7,358 nucleotides of DNA. Source: an uncultured Lachnospiraceae bacterium (lineage in GTDB: Bacteria; Bacillota; Clostridia; Lachnospirales; Lachnospiraceae). The stretch's first letter is position 1; each line of letters starts with the position of its first letter. The notes under the pieces were generated by a model that worked only from the letters and a program-made list of their open reading frames with translations, was not told where the DNA came from and did not search any database. The stretch covers positions 1 to 7,358 of the forward strand of contig CACZRA010000139.1 of assembly GCA_902783395.1 (NCBI GenBank). The letters run 5' to 3'. A program made the translations under genes and the position numbers. Positions 6,388-7,358 of this stretch are shown here, in pieces.

Positions 6388-6678
6388 ATGAATGTTGAAA
6401 AAAAGCTGAACGGAAATGAAGCGGAAATTAGAATAGAAGGATGGATAGATACACAGGCGGCTCCGGAGCTTGCCGATGCGATCGAGTCTCTTCCGGAGGA
6501 AATAACCGCGCTGACTATCGATATGGAAAAGACGGAATATATTTCTTCATCGGGGCTTCGCCAGATCGTTGCAGCTCATAAGCGTATGCATGGAAATGTT
6601 ACCATTATGAACGTTTCTGTCGAGGTTATGGACATTCTCCGTATGACAGGTTTTGATAAACGTCTTAATATCAAGTGA
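6388..6678 (+). CDS. STAS-domain protein, anti-sigma factor antagonist type
   Basis: This 96-residue single-domain STAS protein resembles SpoIIAA/RsbV. In known members, an unphosphorylated antagonist binds an anti-sigma kinase and frees a sigma factor; phosphorylation of one serine switches it off. The core is visible: LTIDMEKTEYISSSGLRQIV near residues 42-61, with Ser54 aligned to the phosphorylated serine of SpoIIAA. The preceding Asp of SpoIIAA is Ser53 here, as in other 'ISS.GLR' members. The ATG at 6388 is preferred because AGGGG (6374-6378) lies nine bases upstream. A GTG at 6358 would add ten residues but has no ribosome binding site. It sits 43 bases after proC and 37 bases before the alarmone synthetase gene. 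No kinase, phosphatase or sigma gene is in view, so the partner is unknown. It might act outside sigma control. Confidence 0.85.
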   Translation: MNVEKKLNGNEAEIRIEGWIDTQAAPELADAIESLPEEITALTIDMEKTEYISSSGLRQIVAAHKRMHGNVTIMNVSVEVMDILRMTGFDKRLNIK

Positions 6679-6715
6679 AACAGAGTCCTGATGCCAAACA
6701 ATGGGGGATGCATAA

Positions 6716-7358
6716 ATGGATAATATAGATAATTACGAGGACGTTGATTCCTGGAATACAATAATTCTTCTTTATAATTCGGCGTTAAAGGAGATCGGCA
6801 CCAAGCTTGAGATATTAAACGACGAATTCCAGCATGTGCATCAGTACAATCCTATCGAGCACATTAAATCAAGGATAAAAACTCCGGAGAGTATAGTAAA
6901 AAAACTGAAGCGCAGGGGCCATGAAGTCTCCGTCAGCAACATGGTGAAGTATGTGAACGATATTGCCGGGGTGCGTATAATCTGTTCTTTTACATCGGAC
7001 ATTTACAGGATAGCCGATATGCTTGCAAGGCAGAACGATATACGGGTGATATCAATAAAGGATTATATCAAGAATCCGAAGGATTCCGGTTATAAAAGCT
7101 TCCATATGATAGTATCTGTTCCTATATTCTTGTCGCATGAGACTATGGAAACAAAGGTAGAGATACAGATAAGAACGGTTGCCATGGACTTTTGGGCATC
7201 TCTGGAGCATAAGATAAACTACAAATATGACGGAACCGTACCGGAGCATATAAAGAGGGAGCTCGGGGAATGTGCGGAAATGGTGTCGGATCTTGATGCA
7301 AAGATGATGAGCCTGAACGAGGAGATCAAGGAGAGCGGGCAGGACAGTGAGAATCTGG
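6716..7358 (+). CDS. relP: Small alarmone synthetase, RelP/YwaC-like (p)ppGpp synthetase (cut by window end)
   Basis: The frame is open from an ATG with a GGGGGA ribosome binding site (6703-6708, seven bases upstream) to the right edge, 214 codons with no stop. It is a RelA/SpoT synthetase domain without the HD hydrolase domain, predicted to transfer pyrophosphate from ATP to GTP or GDP, making (p)ppGpp. Visible motifs are NPIEHIKSRIKTPESIVKKL (residues 45-64), DIAGVRIICSF (82-92; Asp82 is the likely Mg ligand), GYKSFH (125-130; Tyr126 the guanine-stacking residue), EIQIRT (149-154; Glu149) and AMDFWASLEHKINYKY (156-171). These match my memory of Bacillus YwaC/RelP better than YjbM/RelQ, but that assignment is unaligned. 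YwaC is about 210 residues long, so most of this protein is present and the missing end may be a short extension. It follows the STAS gene by 37 bases. Confidence 0.9.
   Translation, partial: MDNIDNYEDVDSWNTIILLYNSALKEIGTKLEILNDEFQHVHQYNPIEHIKSRIKTPESIVKKLKRRGHEVSVSNMVKYVNDIAGVRIICSFTSDIYRIADMLARQNDIRVISIKDYIKNPKDSGYKSFHMIVSVPIFLSHETMETKVEIQIRTVAMDFWASLEHKINYKYDGTVPEHIKRELGECAEMVSDLDAKMMSLNEEIKESGQDSENL

Overview
The window looks like chromosomal housekeeping DNA from a low-to-mid G+C Gram-positive anaerobe, most likely a member of the Clostridia close to the Lachnospiraceae. The reasons are strong AGGAGG-type ribosome binding sites, heavy use of ATA, AGA and AGG codons, a HrcA/CIRCE-controlled groESL operon, and protein sequences of Firmicutes type (PfkA with a GRNAGYIAL segment, a YwaC/RelP-like alarmone synthetase, a STAS anti-sigma antagonist). 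All supported protein-coding genes lie on the + strand. I saw no CRISPR array, tRNA, rRNA, transposase, prophage or defence genes.

Layout: (1) Bases 1-154 are an intergenic stretch unlike the rest of the window, richer in G+C and full of inverted repeats. They include a 14-bp stem with one bulge, and resemble one end of a dispersed repeat element that continues off the left edge. (2) Bases 207-1583 encode an uncharacterised FAD-dependent dehydrogenase-like protein (COG2509 type) with a four-cysteine cluster, probably transcribed from a promoter at the edge of the repeat. (3) Bases 1636-3746 form a complete textbook chaperonin unit: a sigma-A-type promoter, a perfect CIRCE operator, groES, groEL and a strong intrinsic terminator. 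(4) Bases 3751-7358 look like a second transcription unit: a promoter overlapped by a perfect 12-bp palindrome, then pfkA (6-phosphofructokinase), a SpoU/TrmH-family RNA 2'-O-methyltransferase, proC (pyrroline-5-carboxylate reductase), a small STAS protein and a RelP-like (p)ppGpp synthetase cut by the right edge. Gene spacing ranges from a 1-base overlap to about 43 bases, and no terminator is visible inside this group, so they may be co-transcribed.

Functionally, groESL is the protein-folding stress module. The downstream cluster joins central glycolysis, RNA modification and proline synthesis to two regulatory proteins, a phosphorylation-switch-type STAS protein and a stringent-response alarmone synthetase. 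That last pairing is the most suggestive link, though functional coupling is inference.

No clearly new multi-gene system is visible. The points most worth checking are the repeat-like element at the left edge, the replacement of the near-invariant Asn by Leu in the PfkA catalytic TIDND motif, the STAS/alarmone-synthetase pair, and the palindrome over the pfkA promoter.
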